Assembly (NCBI GenBank): GCA_905234575.1
Contig: CAJOIG010000008.1
Location: forward strand, 1 to 16,038
Origin: an uncultured Oscillospiraceae bacterium
Lineage (GTDB): Bacteria > Bacillota > Clostridia > Oscillospirales > Oscillospiraceae
Reading direction: 5' to 3'
Length of the DNA: 16,038 nucleotides
This document shows positions 1-8,181 of the stretch, one piece after another (position 1 is the first letter of the stretch; each line of letters starts with the position of its first letter). The notes under the pieces are model-generated. The model did no database searches and had not been told where the DNA came from. It saw only the letters and a program-made list of their open reading frames with translations. The translations under genes and the position numbers were made by a program.

Positions 1-399
1 GGACTGACGATGACGATCGCCGTCTCCCTGTATCTGGGACAGACGAGCCCGGTTTCGCTGTGCCGGACCTTTGCCTGCGCTTACTGCGCCGGGGTCATGC
101 TGACGCTGTTTCTCCGCATCCCCGCCTTCGGCGACCTCGTCGCCCGCGGACTGCGGTGCAGCAAAAAAGCACTGCCCGCGTACCTCGTCTCCGGGCTGGC
201 CGGAGGCGCGCTGATGGGCGTGCTCATGAACTTTTTCATGACCTTCATGGCCATCGGACCGATCCCCGACTTTCCGGCGGCTTTCTTCCACGCGCTGCCG
301 TTTTCCGTGCTGGTCTCGGCCATCTCCTCCTGCGTGTGGGTCTGGATGGTGAACCGGCTGGTCGCCCGGGTCTACCGGAAAACGACCGGTTCCCCGTGA
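1..399 (+). CDS. Small integral membrane protein, possibly DUF2798-like, 5' end off the window
   Basis: The reading frame is open from the first base, so the gene probably starts upstream; the first in-frame ATG is at 10, without a visible ribosome binding site. The product is very hydrophobic, with about three membrane segments: around the ACAYCAGVMLTLF stretch, a long one containing ALMGVLMNFFMTFMAIG, and one near the C terminus before a basic tail (RLVARVYRK). The second and third segments, with a short loop containing a Phe/Pro run, resemble the repeat of DUF2798 membrane proteins, which have no assigned biochemical role. That match is from memory of the pattern and is tentative. The gene ends 31 bases before a strong hairpin and converges on the diguanylate cyclase gene. 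Confidence 0.55.
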   Translation, partial: GLTMTIAVSLYLGQTSPVSLCRTFACAYCAGVMLTLFLRIPAFGDLVARGLRCSKKALPAYLVSGLAGGALMGVLMNFFMTFMAIGPIPDFPAAFFHALPFSVLVSAISSCVWVWMVNRLVARVYRKTTGSP

Positions 400-430
400 G
401 GGTCCGCCGGTCGGAACCCATGGATACTGA

Positions 431-458
431 CTGCTCCTTCCCATGCGGGAAGGAGCAG
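431..458. terminator. Strong hairpin between convergent genes
   Basis: CTGCTCCTTCCC pairs perfectly with GGGAAGGAGCAG around the loop ATGC, a 12-bp stem. On the + strand it is followed by ATTCTTTG, a poor U-tract; on the - strand by TCAGTATCC. Its place between a + gene ending at 399 and a - gene ending at 536 suggests that it terminates the left gene and perhaps both. Termination is inferred. Confidence 0.65.
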
Positions 459-535
459 ATTCTTTGCAATTCCATGCGCCGGGGAGGACGGGAGCGCACG
501 GTGCCCGCGGGGCTTTCCAATCGGACGAGGCACTG

Positions 536-2980
536 TCACTCCGCGCGGTGTTTCAGCAGGTTCTTGTTTTCGTACATGTTCTGGTCCGCCCGCTCGAACA
601 CCGGGGCGACACTGCCGTCGTTGTCGTATCTCGACATGCCGCAGGCGACGACGACCCCTCCTGTGCGGGCGGCCTCCGCGTTGTGCGCGTCCACCTGCTC
701 CAGCAGCTCGTCGATGCGGGCATAGTCGTTCCCCTGCGTGATCACCGCGAATTCATCGCCGCCGACGCGGAAAACGGGGCTGTGCTTGAAAATGTCGCAG
801 ATCGTCTTGCAGGCGTCGCGGATGCACTGGTCCCCCGCCTGATGGCCGGCGGTATCGTTGATTATTTTGAGATCGTTCACATCCAGGATCACGACGGCGA
901 ACTCCGGCAGACGCTCCTCCTTGATCTGGCTGTCCAGCCGGGCCTCCGCGTCAAGATAGGCGCGCTTGTTTTTGACGCCCGTCAGCGCGTCGATGCTGGC
1001 TCGGGTCTGCGCCTGGGCGAGACGCCTTCCGTATTCCTCCTCCTGCCGGACCTGCACGTCGATGTCGTTGATGCCGACCACCAGACGGGGTCCCTCCTTT
1101 TCCTCCACCATGGCGGCCTTGAGCTGGACGTGGCGGGGTTTTCCCTCCATGTACAGACGGTAGCCCAGAGTGAAGATGCCGCTTCGCTCGATCTCGGCCA
1201 TGATGTTCTCTTTGGTGAACACAGAGAGGAAGCGCTCCAGATCGTCCGGATGGTTAAAGTCCCGGGAGGCATCCCGAACGGCGGCAAAGAAGTCCGTGCC
1301 TTCCTTGGCCTGCGAGAAGCTCTCCACATAATCGTCGGTCGCGGCAAATTCGCGGTATCGATTCGTCTCCAGGTCCACCACGTAGATGCAGAGGAAGCTT
1401 CCGGTAAGGGCATGGAGGCGGGCGTAGATGATGCGCTCCTCCTGCAGGCGTTCCTCCAGGCGGCGCTGCTTGATCTGCTCGTCGATGTCCGTCACGCCCA
1501 GAACGAGGAAGCGCTCGTCGTCCTCCATGCGGGAGACCTTCATCATCACATAGAAGGATCGGCCGCCTTTGATCCGGCGGTAGGTCATCACGAACACCTT
1601 GTTCCGCGCCAGCGCCTGTGTAAGGAAATCGCGGTCCATGGCCCGCACGAACGCATCCTGGTCCTCCGGATGGACGAACAGCTTGGCGTCCCGCTCGCAG
1701 CCCTCGAAAAAATCCGAACCGCGCCGCGCCTCGGTGAGCACGCCGAGATCGTCGTCTGTCTGATATTCGATGAACTCGCCGGTGTCCATGTTGACGTAGT
1801 ACAGGTCCGTATAGCCGCGGGCCAGCGCCTGGGCGAGGTGGTTATAGATGATGCCGGTGCTCCGCGCCCGCTCGTACGCCTCCCTGGTGGTGGCGTTCTC
1901 CCGCTGGATGCGGACCATATCCGTCACATCGGAGCAAATGCCCAGAAGGCACAGCCGCCCGGCTGGGTCGACGAATTTCAGCTTGGTCGTCTGGAGCTGC
2001 TTCCGGTTGCCGGAGGCGTCGGTCACTTCCTCAAAGAAGATGTACGGCTCATCCATGGACAGCGCCATGCGGTCGTCCTCCATGCAATGCTCCGCCGTCA
2101 CGGGATCGAAAAGATCCGCGTCGGTAAGGCCGACCACGTCCTCCGGACTGTCCTTCCGGGCGTATTCCGCGAACGCCCGGTTGCAGGCCAGAAAGACGCC
2201 GGTCTCCGCGTCCTTGGAGAAGCTCAGCCCGGGAATGTTGTCCAGAAGGATGGCCATGGACTTCATCATCTCCGCGATCCTGGCCGCCTCCTGCAGTCCG
2301 TTCCGGTATTCCTCCTTCTCGTCGGTGATGACGAAGGTGTGGAGCAGGCAGGTCCCCAGCATAAAGGCGATCGCATACAGCGGAAGATACGGGAAATAGA
2401 GCTGTGTGGTCAGAAAGACCGCCATGATGAGTCCGAACAGCCCCATCGTCCGATAGCGCTTCTGCTTTCCGTCCAGATCCTTTTCCCGAAGAATCGACGA
2501 CGTCGTATAGATCGAGACCAGGAGAAGCAGCAGGACCTGCGCGCCCAGGATCGCGTATCGGACGGGGTACGCGTGATACACACAGTCGCCGTCCACCGTG
2601 AAGAGGACCGGCACGAAGAGGTTGACGGCCGAGAGAAGGGTGACCGCCGCCGCAAGGACGCGCCCGGCGGTGATAAGGAACCGGCCGAACCGGGTATTCT
2701 CCTCCAGATAGGCCACGCCGTACTGCGTCCAGAGGAGCACGCCGGCCGCCATCGCGACGAAGTACAGCGACGTATCGGCAAAGAGCAGGACCCGCAGATG
2801 GCGGGATTCCAGATAGCCCCAGAGGATGTCCGTGACATAATAGAGCAGAACGGCGATCAGAAACCGCCGGTAGGTCTTCCACACCGGCGTCTGGAGGCTG
2901 ACGCCCCGCCGGAAAAGAATGTCGTAATTCTGAATCAAAAGAAGGAAGATCCCCAGCAGGCCAATGGCAGAATAGTACAT
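536..2980 (-). CDS. Membrane-bound diguanylate cyclase: 7TM sensor, three PAS-like domains, GGDEF
   Basis: Predicted to make cyclic di-GMP from two GTP at the inner face of the membrane. The frame is open to a TTG at 3055, but the ATG at 2980 has AGAGG seven bases upstream and begins directly with a membrane segment, so I use it (814 residues). About seven membrane segments fill residues 1-216. PAS-like regions lie near 245-358, 385-502 and 525-643, followed by a GGDEF domain from about 660. The GGDEF motif is intact at 740-744 after FRV, and the GTP/metal site residues are present (D700, D703, N708, D709, then GHQAGD). The inhibitory RxxD site five residues before GGDEF is replaced by F731-K-H-S734. 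PAS-like regions two and three resemble each other (HPED/HPDD, then VLGVTDID/VVGINDID), so they look like a tandem duplication. No EAL domain is present. The gene stands alone, with its own promoter. Confidence 0.93.
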   Translation of the reverse strand: MYYSAIGLLGIFLLLIQNYDILFRRGVSLQTPVWKTYRRFLIAVLLYYVTDILWGYLESRHLRVLLFADTSLYFVAMAAGVLLWTQYGVAYLEENTRFGRFLITAGRVLAAAVTLLSAVNLFVPVLFTVDGDCVYHAYPVRYAILGAQVLLLLLVSIYTTSSILREKDLDGKQKRYRTMGLFGLIMAVFLTTQLYFPYLPLYAIAFMLGTCLLHTFVITDEKEEYRNGLQEAARIAEMMKSMAILLDNIPGLSFSKDAETGVFLACNRAFAEYARKDSPEDVVGLTDADLFDPVTAEHCMEDDRMALSMDEPYIFFEEVTDASGNRKQLQTTKLKFVDPAGRLCLLGICSDVTDMVRIQRENATTREAYERARSTGIIYNHLAQALARGYTDLYYVNMDTGEFIEYQTDDDLGVLTEARRGSDFFEGCERDAKLFVHPEDQDAFVRAMDRDFLTQALARNKVFVMTYRRIKGGRSFYVMMKVSRMEDDERFLVLGVTDIDEQIKQRRLEERLQEERIIYARLHALTGSFLCIYVVDLETNRYREFAATDDYVESFSQAKEGTDFFAAVRDASRDFNHPDDLERFLSVFTKENIMAEIERSGIFTLGYRLYMEGKPRHVQLKAAMVEEKEGPRLVVGINDIDVQVRQEEEYGRRLAQAQTRASIDALTGVKNKRAYLDAEARLDSQIKEERLPEFAVVILDVNDLKIINDTAGHQAGDQCIRDACKTICDIFKHSPVFRVGGDEFAVITQGNDYARIDELLEQVDAHNAEAARTGGVVVACGMSRYDNDGSVAPVFERADQNMYENKNLLKHRAE

Positions 2981-3090
2981 CTTTACGCCTCTTCCAATCG
3001 TCAGGATATTCCAGGTCTCACAATACCATCGACGCCGAATACCGCGCTTCCCCAAAGTCGGATCGTCATATGTCGATATTCTGACAAAGT

Positions 3091-3099
3091 ATTATATCA
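3091..3099 (-). promoter_or_regulatory. Extended -10 promoter for the diguanylate cyclase gene
   Basis: On the - strand TGATATAAT gives a TG-n-TATAAT extended -10 with a consensus hexamer. No good -35 is seen at 17-bp spacing (TAGAAA); a TTGTAG lies 20 bp away. The promoter is about 110 bases upstream of the chosen ATG, within a gene-free stretch at 2981-3282 that is AT-richer than its surroundings. Apart from this promoter and the terminator at 3226-3259, I see only a weak CCGGGTC/GACCCGG inverted repeat there (3188-3214). Confidence 0.6.
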
Positions 3100-3225
3100 T
3101 AAGACTTCAACGATTTCTACAAAAAACCGATGGTTTTTCACATTTCCTTATAAAAGAAAGACGCCGCCTCCGGCGAAGTGTCCGGACCGGGTCCCCGCGG
3201 AACGACCGACCCGGAACAAACGCAT

Positions 3226-3259
3226 AAAAAAGCCTGTGGAAAATCTCCACGGGCTTTTT
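3226..3259 (-). terminator. Intrinsic terminator after the 7TM protein gene
   Basis: AAAAAGCC-T-GTGGA pairs with TCCAC-G-GGCTTTTT around a five-base loop, so the hairpin is flanked by T-runs on both strands. Read on the - strand it ends in TTTTTT about 24 bases after the stop codon at 3283, fitting the end of the two-gene unit. One stem position is U-G when read on + and A-C when read on -. It could also stop + strand transcription heading into the unit. Confidence 0.88.
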
Positions 3260-3282
3260 CTATGCGGCGGATGCCAACCTCT

Positions 3283-3945
3283 TTAGGGCTCTTTGGATCC
3301 TGCCCCGTCCTCGCGGGCGAGCTTCCAAAACACCCAGATCAGAATCATATAGCACACGGTCTTCGGCAGCATCAGCATCCCAAGCATGGGGACGAGACCG
3401 GCCCCCACCGCGACCGGGATATAAAAGAGGAACGACAGCGTGACAAGGAGCCAGACGGGACGCAGGACGCGAAGCTCCGCTCGTTTGCGGAAGAACAGCC
3501 ATACATCGATCCCGCCGAGCGCGACAAAGGGGATATTGCGGACGACGCCCCAGAGCATGGAGCTCTCATTCTCGAGCCAGCGGTTCTGCGGCAGCAGGCA
3601 CAGCAGGATTCGCGCCGCCGTCAGCGCATAGACGGCAATGCTCAGCTTCCGCTCCTCTCGCTCCCCGTATACCCGGAGCCAAAGACGGTACAGCAGCAGA
3701 TAGAACACCGTCATCGTAACGGAGGTCACGAGCTTCCCGAAGCCCAGCCACGGGGTGAAATTGCCGTCCACGAAGTAGTTGAGCACACGCGGGATCAGAT
3801 GGAAGGAGTCCCCGCAGCCCAGGATCAGAACGGCGATGCCCATCTGCCGCCCGACGGCATCCCGGCGACGGCGGAGGATGCAGACGCCCATGACGATGGC
3901 AAACAGCAGATAGATTATATCGAATGTGCTTTCTCCGTATTTCAT
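3283..3945 (-). CDS. Polytopic membrane protein of unknown function, about seven membrane segments
   Basis: A 220-residue, mostly hydrophobic protein. Membrane segments appear near residues 8-24, 33-50, 66-86, 98-116, 130-150, 158-182 and 188-208. Short charged loops carry an RRRR cluster after the first segment and GEREERK midway. The motif LGCGDSFHLIPRVLNYF in the second segment, with His, Asp and Arg next to the membrane, recurs in my memory of hypothetical clostridial membrane proteins, but I know no function for it. The start is supported by AAGGAGAG six bases before the ATG. It follows the secreted protein gene (stop at 3991) with only 45 bases between, and a terminator comes next, so the two probably share a transcript. 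A role in handling or sensing the secreted protein is only a guess from this pairing. Confidence 0.85.
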   Translation of the reverse strand: MKYGESTFDIIYLLFAIVMGVCILRRRRDAVGRQMGIAVLILGCGDSFHLIPRVLNYFVDGNFTPWLGFGKLVTSVTMTVFYLLLYRLWLRVYGEREERKLSIAVYALTAARILLCLLPQNRWLENESSMLWGVVRNIPFVALGGIDVWLFFRKRAELRVLRPVWLLVTLSFLFYIPVAVGAGLVPMLGMLMLPKTVCYMILIWVFWKLAREDGAGSKEP

Positions 3946-3990
3946 ACGTCTCTCCTTGCGGTCAATGCTCGAAAACCACGGCGCCCCGTG

Positions 3991-6780
3991 TCACCGGATC
4001 TCCACATCGTACGCCGGGCCGCTGACCAGCTCGTCCGTCAGGATGTGGGTGAGCCGTCCGTCCTCCACGCAGAGCTCCACGAGCTTTGAGCCGCCGACCC
4101 AGATCTGCCCGTCCACCGTCCAGGGGCTCGGCGCCTCGGTCGAGGAGACCACGATCTCGAACACCCCCGCCTGCCCGGCGCGGTAGATGCCCCAGACGAC
4201 GCCGTTTTCATCCGTATAGGTGATCCCGTAGCCGCTGACCACCTTCCACAGGTAGTCGGACGGGTCCGTGACCGTCTCCACCGGCACGGCGGACAGGTCG
4301 TGGGCGATGGCGCAGCCGTCGATGACGATCATACTGTCCTCCTCCGCGTCGCTCTGGAGGGGCGTGATCCACTCCGCCGTATCGCCCAGGTACTTGGGAT
4401 CGGCGGTCTTGTCAAAGGACAGGGTGTACACGAGCCCGGCGTCCGCGTCGTACCAGAGCATCGCGCCGTAGGAGCCGCGGCAGAACTCCATGTAGCCGGG
4501 GCAGCGCCCGCCGACGATGAGCTCCTTCGACTGCGTCGCCATACCGGTGAAGTACACGCCGGACAGGGCCGTCAGGGTCTCCGTGTCCAGGTCGGGCGCG
4601 GCGTCGCTGCGGGAAATGCGTTCCCGGACCTCCACGCCGTTCCAGGTCCAGATCGCCTCCGCCATGCCGGCCATATACCGCGTCGTCGCCTCCACGCCGT
4701 CGGGCACGACCAGAGCAAGGCCCGTCGATCTCTCGATCTCCGCGGCGGACGCCTCCCGCCAGGGGTTGGCGAGGCCGACGAAGGGCCCCTCCCCGCTCGC
4801 GCCGGACGCGGCGGGAAGCACCTCGATCTCGCCGATCCACGCGCCGCCGGCGGCGGTATCCACGGCGGCCCCGTCCACCGTGACCGTGCCGCGGATCACG
4901 CAGCCCGGGGCCACGGAGAGCTTCGTCAGGCGGCTCGGACCGGTCACGTTCCAAACCGCGCCGTTTTCCATGGTCAGCTCCGTCCCCTGGTCATCGCCGT
5001 AAATCGTGGTCACATAAGCGCCGTCCTCCCCGACGGCAATGTCGTGGGCAAACCGGTCGAGGGGCTCCTCCGAGCCGAAGGTGTTGGACGCGAGGCCGAT
5101 GGTATAGTCCTCCGCATACCCGGCGTCCAGCCAGAAGCGGTTCCAGTCCTCGCAGGTGCCGGAGGTGATCGCGCCGTTCAGCGCGGCATTGTCCAGCGTG
5201 ACGCGCATGACCCGCTCGTAATCGTCGTCCACGATGTCGCCGGTCACGTCCATGTTGCTCATCCGAACGGAGGTGCCCACCGGATTCGTGCCCGCCGGGG
5301 TCGCGGGGGTGCTCGTGTCGTTGTTCAGAACGGAGTGGATGAGGACGCCGTTGTAGCTCTCCATCGCCACGTTGTCGAGGACGATCTCCGCGTTCACGCT
5401 CTTGAGGAGGATGACGTCGCCCTCCACGAGCTCCAGGTATTTCCGGATGTTCGGACTGAGCTCCCGGCCGTACCAGGAGGCGTTGATACTGTATTCCGTG
5501 TCCTCGTCCGACAGGAGCGCCCGGTCCGTGAGGAGGGCGCTGTCCTTGGCGAAGAAGTATCCGTTCCGATCCGCGGTATAGGTTCCCGCCACATGGAGCA
5601 TGAGCGCGTTGCGCCCGCCGGCGATGACCGAGCCGCCGACCTCTCCGGCGCGGACGTCGGAAAACGCGTACGGGTCGATCTCGCCGTATTTCCCGACGCC
5701 GTATCCCGCGCCGCCGGGCAGACCGTCGTCCCCGTCGAACAGGCTCACCTCGCCGGTCCCGGCGATGATGACGCCGATCTCCGCGCCCTCGAGGACCGTG
5801 CCGTAGAGATAATCCCGGCAGTTGCCGTCCGCGTAGATGCCGTAGCCGCCCAGCAGCGCGGAGGCGAAGGTATCCACCGCCACGAGGTCCACGCCGTCGC
5901 CGGAGGCGCCGTCCGTCGAGAGGGACGCCCAGCCGTCCACCGTCACGACGGAGTCATAGTAATACGTTTTGCTCTCCCCGCCGGAGAGATTGGTCCGGTC
6001 CGCGCCCGTGACGAGCAGCGGGTCGTTCGGGAGGTTCTCGTCCTGCCCGGCGAATGCCGGGACATACCCCCGCGACGCGAGAAGCGAGTCCTTCACGACC
6101 AGGGTAGAGCCCTTTCCGGCCGTGCCGCTGTTCGAGATCGCGAGGCCCTCCAGACCCTCGCTGTAGATGTACGCGTTCTGAACGAGCAGCGCCGCGCCGC
6201 CCGAGACCGACACCTGCGTCGGGCCGCGGCGGCCGCCGGTCTCATCGGGGAGCGAATCGCCCTCGACGAAGACGCTGTACGCCGCATCCTCCGGCAGCAG
6301 CCGGGACAGAAGCGCCTGACCTTGCTCGGTCACTGCGGTGTAGCGGCCGTAACCGGGGCTCGACGCCTCCCGGTCGATCTGGCCGATCCAGCCGTAGTCC
6401 AGCGGGAAGCCCTCGGCATTGGGGTTCAGTCCGTCGTTCGTGTATACCTCCGCGAAATTGGGCGCGGGATACAGCTCCTCCGCGCTGCCAAGGACCGCGG
6501 TGTAGCCGTCCGCCGCCGGATCCACGTGCTCAGCCGCGGACACGGACAGGAACGTCTCCTTTGCGGAGCCCGCCCGGAACCGAAGCCCGGTGATGTCCTC
6601 CGCGCTTTGGGGCAGCTCGCCCTCCAGAAGCCAGGAGCCGCCCTCCTTCACCGTCAGCCCGGAGGCGTTGACCGTCAGGAGCTTCGCCTGCCCGCCGGAG
6701 GCCTCGCCGGACGCGAACCCGGCGCAGGTCAGCAGCATCGCCGCCGCGATCATCATGGAAAGGATCCTTGTGAGCTTCAT
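3991..6780 (-). CDS. Large secreted protein with beta-helix-like repeats, unknown function
   Basis: 929 residues with an N-terminal signal peptide: MKLTR, a hydrophobic core through residue 19, then AGFASGEASGG as likely cleavage region. A Cys at 19 follows LLT; Thr at -1 makes it a poor lipobox, so signal peptidase I cleavage near Ala23 is preferred. From about residue 180 to 640 the protein is rich in short beta-strand/turn units (Gly, Asp, Asn turns with V/I/L runs, such as GYGIYADGNC, EGAEIGVIIAGTGEVSL and RMSNMDVTGDIVDDD). This is typical of right-handed beta-helix passenger proteins. A more globular C-terminal part from about 740 contains several Cys and aromatic residues (GGRCPGYMEFCRGSYGAMLWY). 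No LPxTG motif, SLH repeat or C-terminal membrane anchor is seen, so it may be released or held non-covalently. The start has GAGGAGG ten bases upstream. First gene of a unit with the 7TM protein. Adhesin or polysaccharide-binding roles are possible but unproven. Confidence 0.87.
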   Translation of the reverse strand: MKLTRILSMMIAAAMLLTCAGFASGEASGGQAKLLTVNASGLTVKEGGSWLLEGELPQSAEDITGLRFRAGSAKETFLSVSAAEHVDPAADGYTAVLGSAEELYPAPNFAEVYTNDGLNPNAEGFPLDYGWIGQIDREASSPGYGRYTAVTEQGQALLSRLLPEDAAYSVFVEGDSLPDETGGRRGPTQVSVSGGAALLVQNAYIYSEGLEGLAISNSGTAGKGSTLVVKDSLLASRGYVPAFAGQDENLPNDPLLVTGADRTNLSGGESKTYYYDSVVTVDGWASLSTDGASGDGVDLVAVDTFASALLGGYGIYADGNCRDYLYGTVLEGAEIGVIIAGTGEVSLFDGDDGLPGGAGYGVGKYGEIDPYAFSDVRAGEVGGSVIAGGRNALMLHVAGTYTADRNGYFFAKDSALLTDRALLSDEDTEYSINASWYGRELSPNIRKYLELVEGDVILLKSVNAEIVLDNVAMESYNGVLIHSVLNNDTSTPATPAGTNPVGTSVRMSNMDVTGDIVDDDYERVMRVTLDNAALNGAITSGTCEDWNRFWLDAGYAEDYTIGLASNTFGSEEPLDRFAHDIAVGEDGAYVTTIYGDDQGTELTMENGAVWNVTGPSRLTKLSVAPGCVIRGTVTVDGAAVDTAAGGAWIGEIEVLPAASGASGEGPFVGLANPWREASAAEIERSTGLALVVPDGVEATTRYMAGMAEAIWTWNGVEVRERISRSDAAPDLDTETLTALSGVYFTGMATQSKELIVGGRCPGYMEFCRGSYGAMLWYDADAGLVYTLSFDKTADPKYLGDTAEWITPLQSDAEEDSMIVIDGCAIAHDLSAVPVETVTDPSDYLWKVVSGYGITYTDENGVVWGIYRAGQAGVFEIVVSSTEAPSPWTVDGQIWVGGSKLVELCVEDGRLTHILTDELVSGPAYDVEIR

Positions 6781-6829
6781 CTGCGTTATTCCTCCTCTTT
6801 TTTGTTACTCTGCCGATTTTCTTTTCCCC

Positions 6830-6858
6830 TTGTCCCGCTCTGAAAAATGCGGTAAAAT
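6830..6858 (+). promoter_or_regulatory. Sigma-A type promoter for the nitroreductase gene
   Basis: TTGTCC (6830-6835) and TAAAAT (6853-6858) are separated by exactly 17 bases, giving a transcript start near 6865 and a leader of about 50 bases. A small AAGCA/TGCTT inverted repeat (6865-6881) would lie at the very start of the RNA. I could not find a convincing promoter for the divergent secreted-protein gene in the same 136-base gap. Confidence 0.7.
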
Positions 6859-6916
6859 ATGGACAAGCAAAAGCTCTGCTTAAAAACCACCGAAAATCAG
6901 AAAGGAAGGTCCCCTC

Positions 6917-7444
6917 ATGATCCAGAACGAAACCATGAAGAGCATCCTGGCCCGCCGGAGCTACAAGATGTTTGACGGCCGGCCCATCGACGACGAGTCG
7001 CTGGATACCATCATCACCGCCGGTCTTTACGCCCCCACGGGCATGAACCGCCAGCCCTGGCATTTCACCGTCATCAAAAGCGCGGAAATGATGGCGAAGT
7101 TCGGAGCCGCCCGGAGAGCCGTTCCCCTGCCGCCCGGAATCCCCGCCATGGGCGATCCCATGCGCAACGCCCCGGTCATGATCCTCGTCTCCGCCCAGGA
7201 GGGCGGCACCGCCGCGCAGGACTGCTGCCTAGCCATGGAGAATATGTTCATCGCCGCCGCGTCCCTCGGCATCATGAGCGGCTGGGACCACGCCACGGTG
7301 ATGGACGTCTTTGAGCGCAATCCCGAGCTCAGGGCCGAGCTCATCCCGGAGGGATACAAGCTGCACGCCGCCGCGTTCTTCGGGTACCCCGGACCGGAGG
7401 TCAAGGACCGCGGCGAACGCAAGGGAACAGTTTCCTACAAATAA
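6917..7444 (+). CDS. Nitroreductase-family FMN oxidoreductase
   Basis: 175 residues of the FMN-dependent nitroreductase fold, in which an FMN-bound homodimer reduces nitro groups, quinones or similar acceptors with NAD(P)H. The N-terminal FMN-phosphate motif RRSYKMF is at 13-19 (RRSxRxF in most relatives; Lys replaces the second Arg). APTGMNRQPWHF is at 39-50, and the helix DCCLAMENMFIAAASLGIMSGW at 102-123 matches the conserved dimer/FMN helix. The C-terminal FFGYPGPE segment is also typical. The length fits the short, ferredoxin-like clostridial members. The ATG at 6917 has AAAGGAAGG seven bases upstream; a second Met at residue 7 has no such site. It is a single-gene unit with its own promoter and ends 24 bases from the convergent rhomboid gene without a clear terminator. 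The physiological substrate cannot be told from sequence. Confidence 0.93.
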   Translation: MIQNETMKSILARRSYKMFDGRPIDDESLDTIITAGLYAPTGMNRQPWHFTVIKSAEMMAKFGAARRAVPLPPGIPAMGDPMRNAPVMILVSAQEGGTAAQDCCLAMENMFIAAASLGIMSGWDHATVMDVFERNPELRAELIPEGYKLHAAAFFGYPGPEVKDRGERKGTVSYK

Positions 7445-7468
7445 GCCGCAGCGCCGACCGCCTCATAT

Positions 7469-8062
7469 TCACGCGCCGCGGGCAGGCTTTTTCCGCCGCT
7501 CGAGGGCATAGCCGATCACCGCCCCGCTCGCGCCGCCGAGGATGTGCCCCAGATGCGAGATATTGTCCCGCGAAAACAGGCCCGCGACGACCTCCCCGCC
7601 GAGGTAAAAGATCACCACCAGGATGAGCGTCAGAGGGATCTTTCCCTCCTCCATCCCGGCGAGCGACGACAGGACGATCAGCATGAACACGATCCCGCTC
7701 GCCCCGAGGAGCGCCGTATGCGGGAAGAAGATCATCTGCACGAGGCCGGACACCGCCGCCGTGATAACGATGGCGCGCAGAAGCTCGCGGCTGCCGTACT
7801 TCTCCTCCATCGCGGGGCCGATCACCAGGATCATCAGCATGTTGTTGATGTAATGCTCGTAGCCGCTGTGCCCCAGGACATGGGTCACCAGCCGGACATA
7901 GGTCAGAGGGTTGGCGAGGGAGGAACGGTACACCGAAAACAGAGCGGCGTTCGACGCGCCTCCGGTGATATAGCCGAGGATCAGCGCGAGCAGGGACAGC
8001 CCGGCAAAGGACAGGATCACCGGCGAATTGAATTGTATCCTCCTGGAAAAACCGTTCTTCAT
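7469..8062 (-). CDS. Rhomboid-family intramembrane serine protease
   Basis: 197 residues with six predicted membrane segments. Rhomboids cut transmembrane substrates inside the bilayer with a Ser-His dyad. The Ser motif GASG is at 120-123 (Ser122) and the His motif SHLGH at 169-173, where His170 is the likely catalytic residue and His173 the alternative. The conserved HxxxN-type segment appears as HVLGHSGYEHYINNMLM at 61-77, with Asn73-Asn74. A frame extension to an ATG at 8080 exists, but GGAGG nine bases before the ATG at 8062 favours the shorter form. It is the last gene of the - strand set, 119 bases after the MATE stop and beyond a hairpin, so it may be co-transcribed or separate. Substrates are unknown. 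Confidence 0.92.
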   Translation of the reverse strand: MKNGFSRRIQFNSPVILSFAGLSLLALILGYITGGASNAALFSVYRSSLANPLTYVRLVTHVLGHSGYEHYINNMLMILVIGPAMEEKYGSRELLRAIVITAAVSGLVQMIFFPHTALLGASGIVFMLIVLSSLAGMEEGKIPLTLILVVIFYLGGEVVAGLFSRDNISHLGHILGGASGAVIGYALERRKKPARGA

Positions 8063-8122
8063 GGGTCGCTCCCTCCGCATGCTGTTCTTTCAGAATTTGA
8101 TTTCAACCGAATAGCGCACATT

Positions 8123-8178
8123 GCCGCTTCCAAACCCGATCCCGGCATCGACCGGATCGGCCTCCGGAGCGGCTTTTT
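8123..8178 (+). terminator. Compound hairpin with + strand U-tract between MATE and rhomboid genes
   Basis: GCCGCT-T-CC (8123-8131) pairs with GGAGCGGC (8166-8173) apart from one bulged T. Inside, CCGATCC (8136-8142) pairs with GGATCGG (8154-8160). TTTTT follows at 8174-8178 on the + strand, so as a terminator it faces +. No + gene lies upstream. In the - direction it starts three bases after the MATE stop and could still fold and mark the end of that transcript, but it lacks a U-tract there. Confidence 0.5.
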
Positions 8179-8181
8179 CTG

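Noticed and set aside
3160..3215. GC-rich inverted repeat as a second terminator for the 7TM gene
   Set aside because: Only a 7-bp stem with a 14-base loop and no U-tract; the terminator at 3226-3259 suffices.
443..3286. Very long open frame on the + strand opposite the diguanylate cyclase gene
   Set aside because: The translation is rich in His, Arg, Asp, Val and Leu with no domain; it is the mirror of a GC-rich codon pattern in a clear GGDEF gene.
4300..6843. Long + strand frame opposite the secreted protein gene
   Set aside because: Low-complexity Arg/His/Val/Ala composition and no RBS; the - strand frame has a signal peptide and RBS.
6865..6881. AAGCA/TGCTT hairpin in the nitroreductase leader as a riboswitch
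   Set aside because: Five base pairs only and no further conserved structure; too little to call regulatory.
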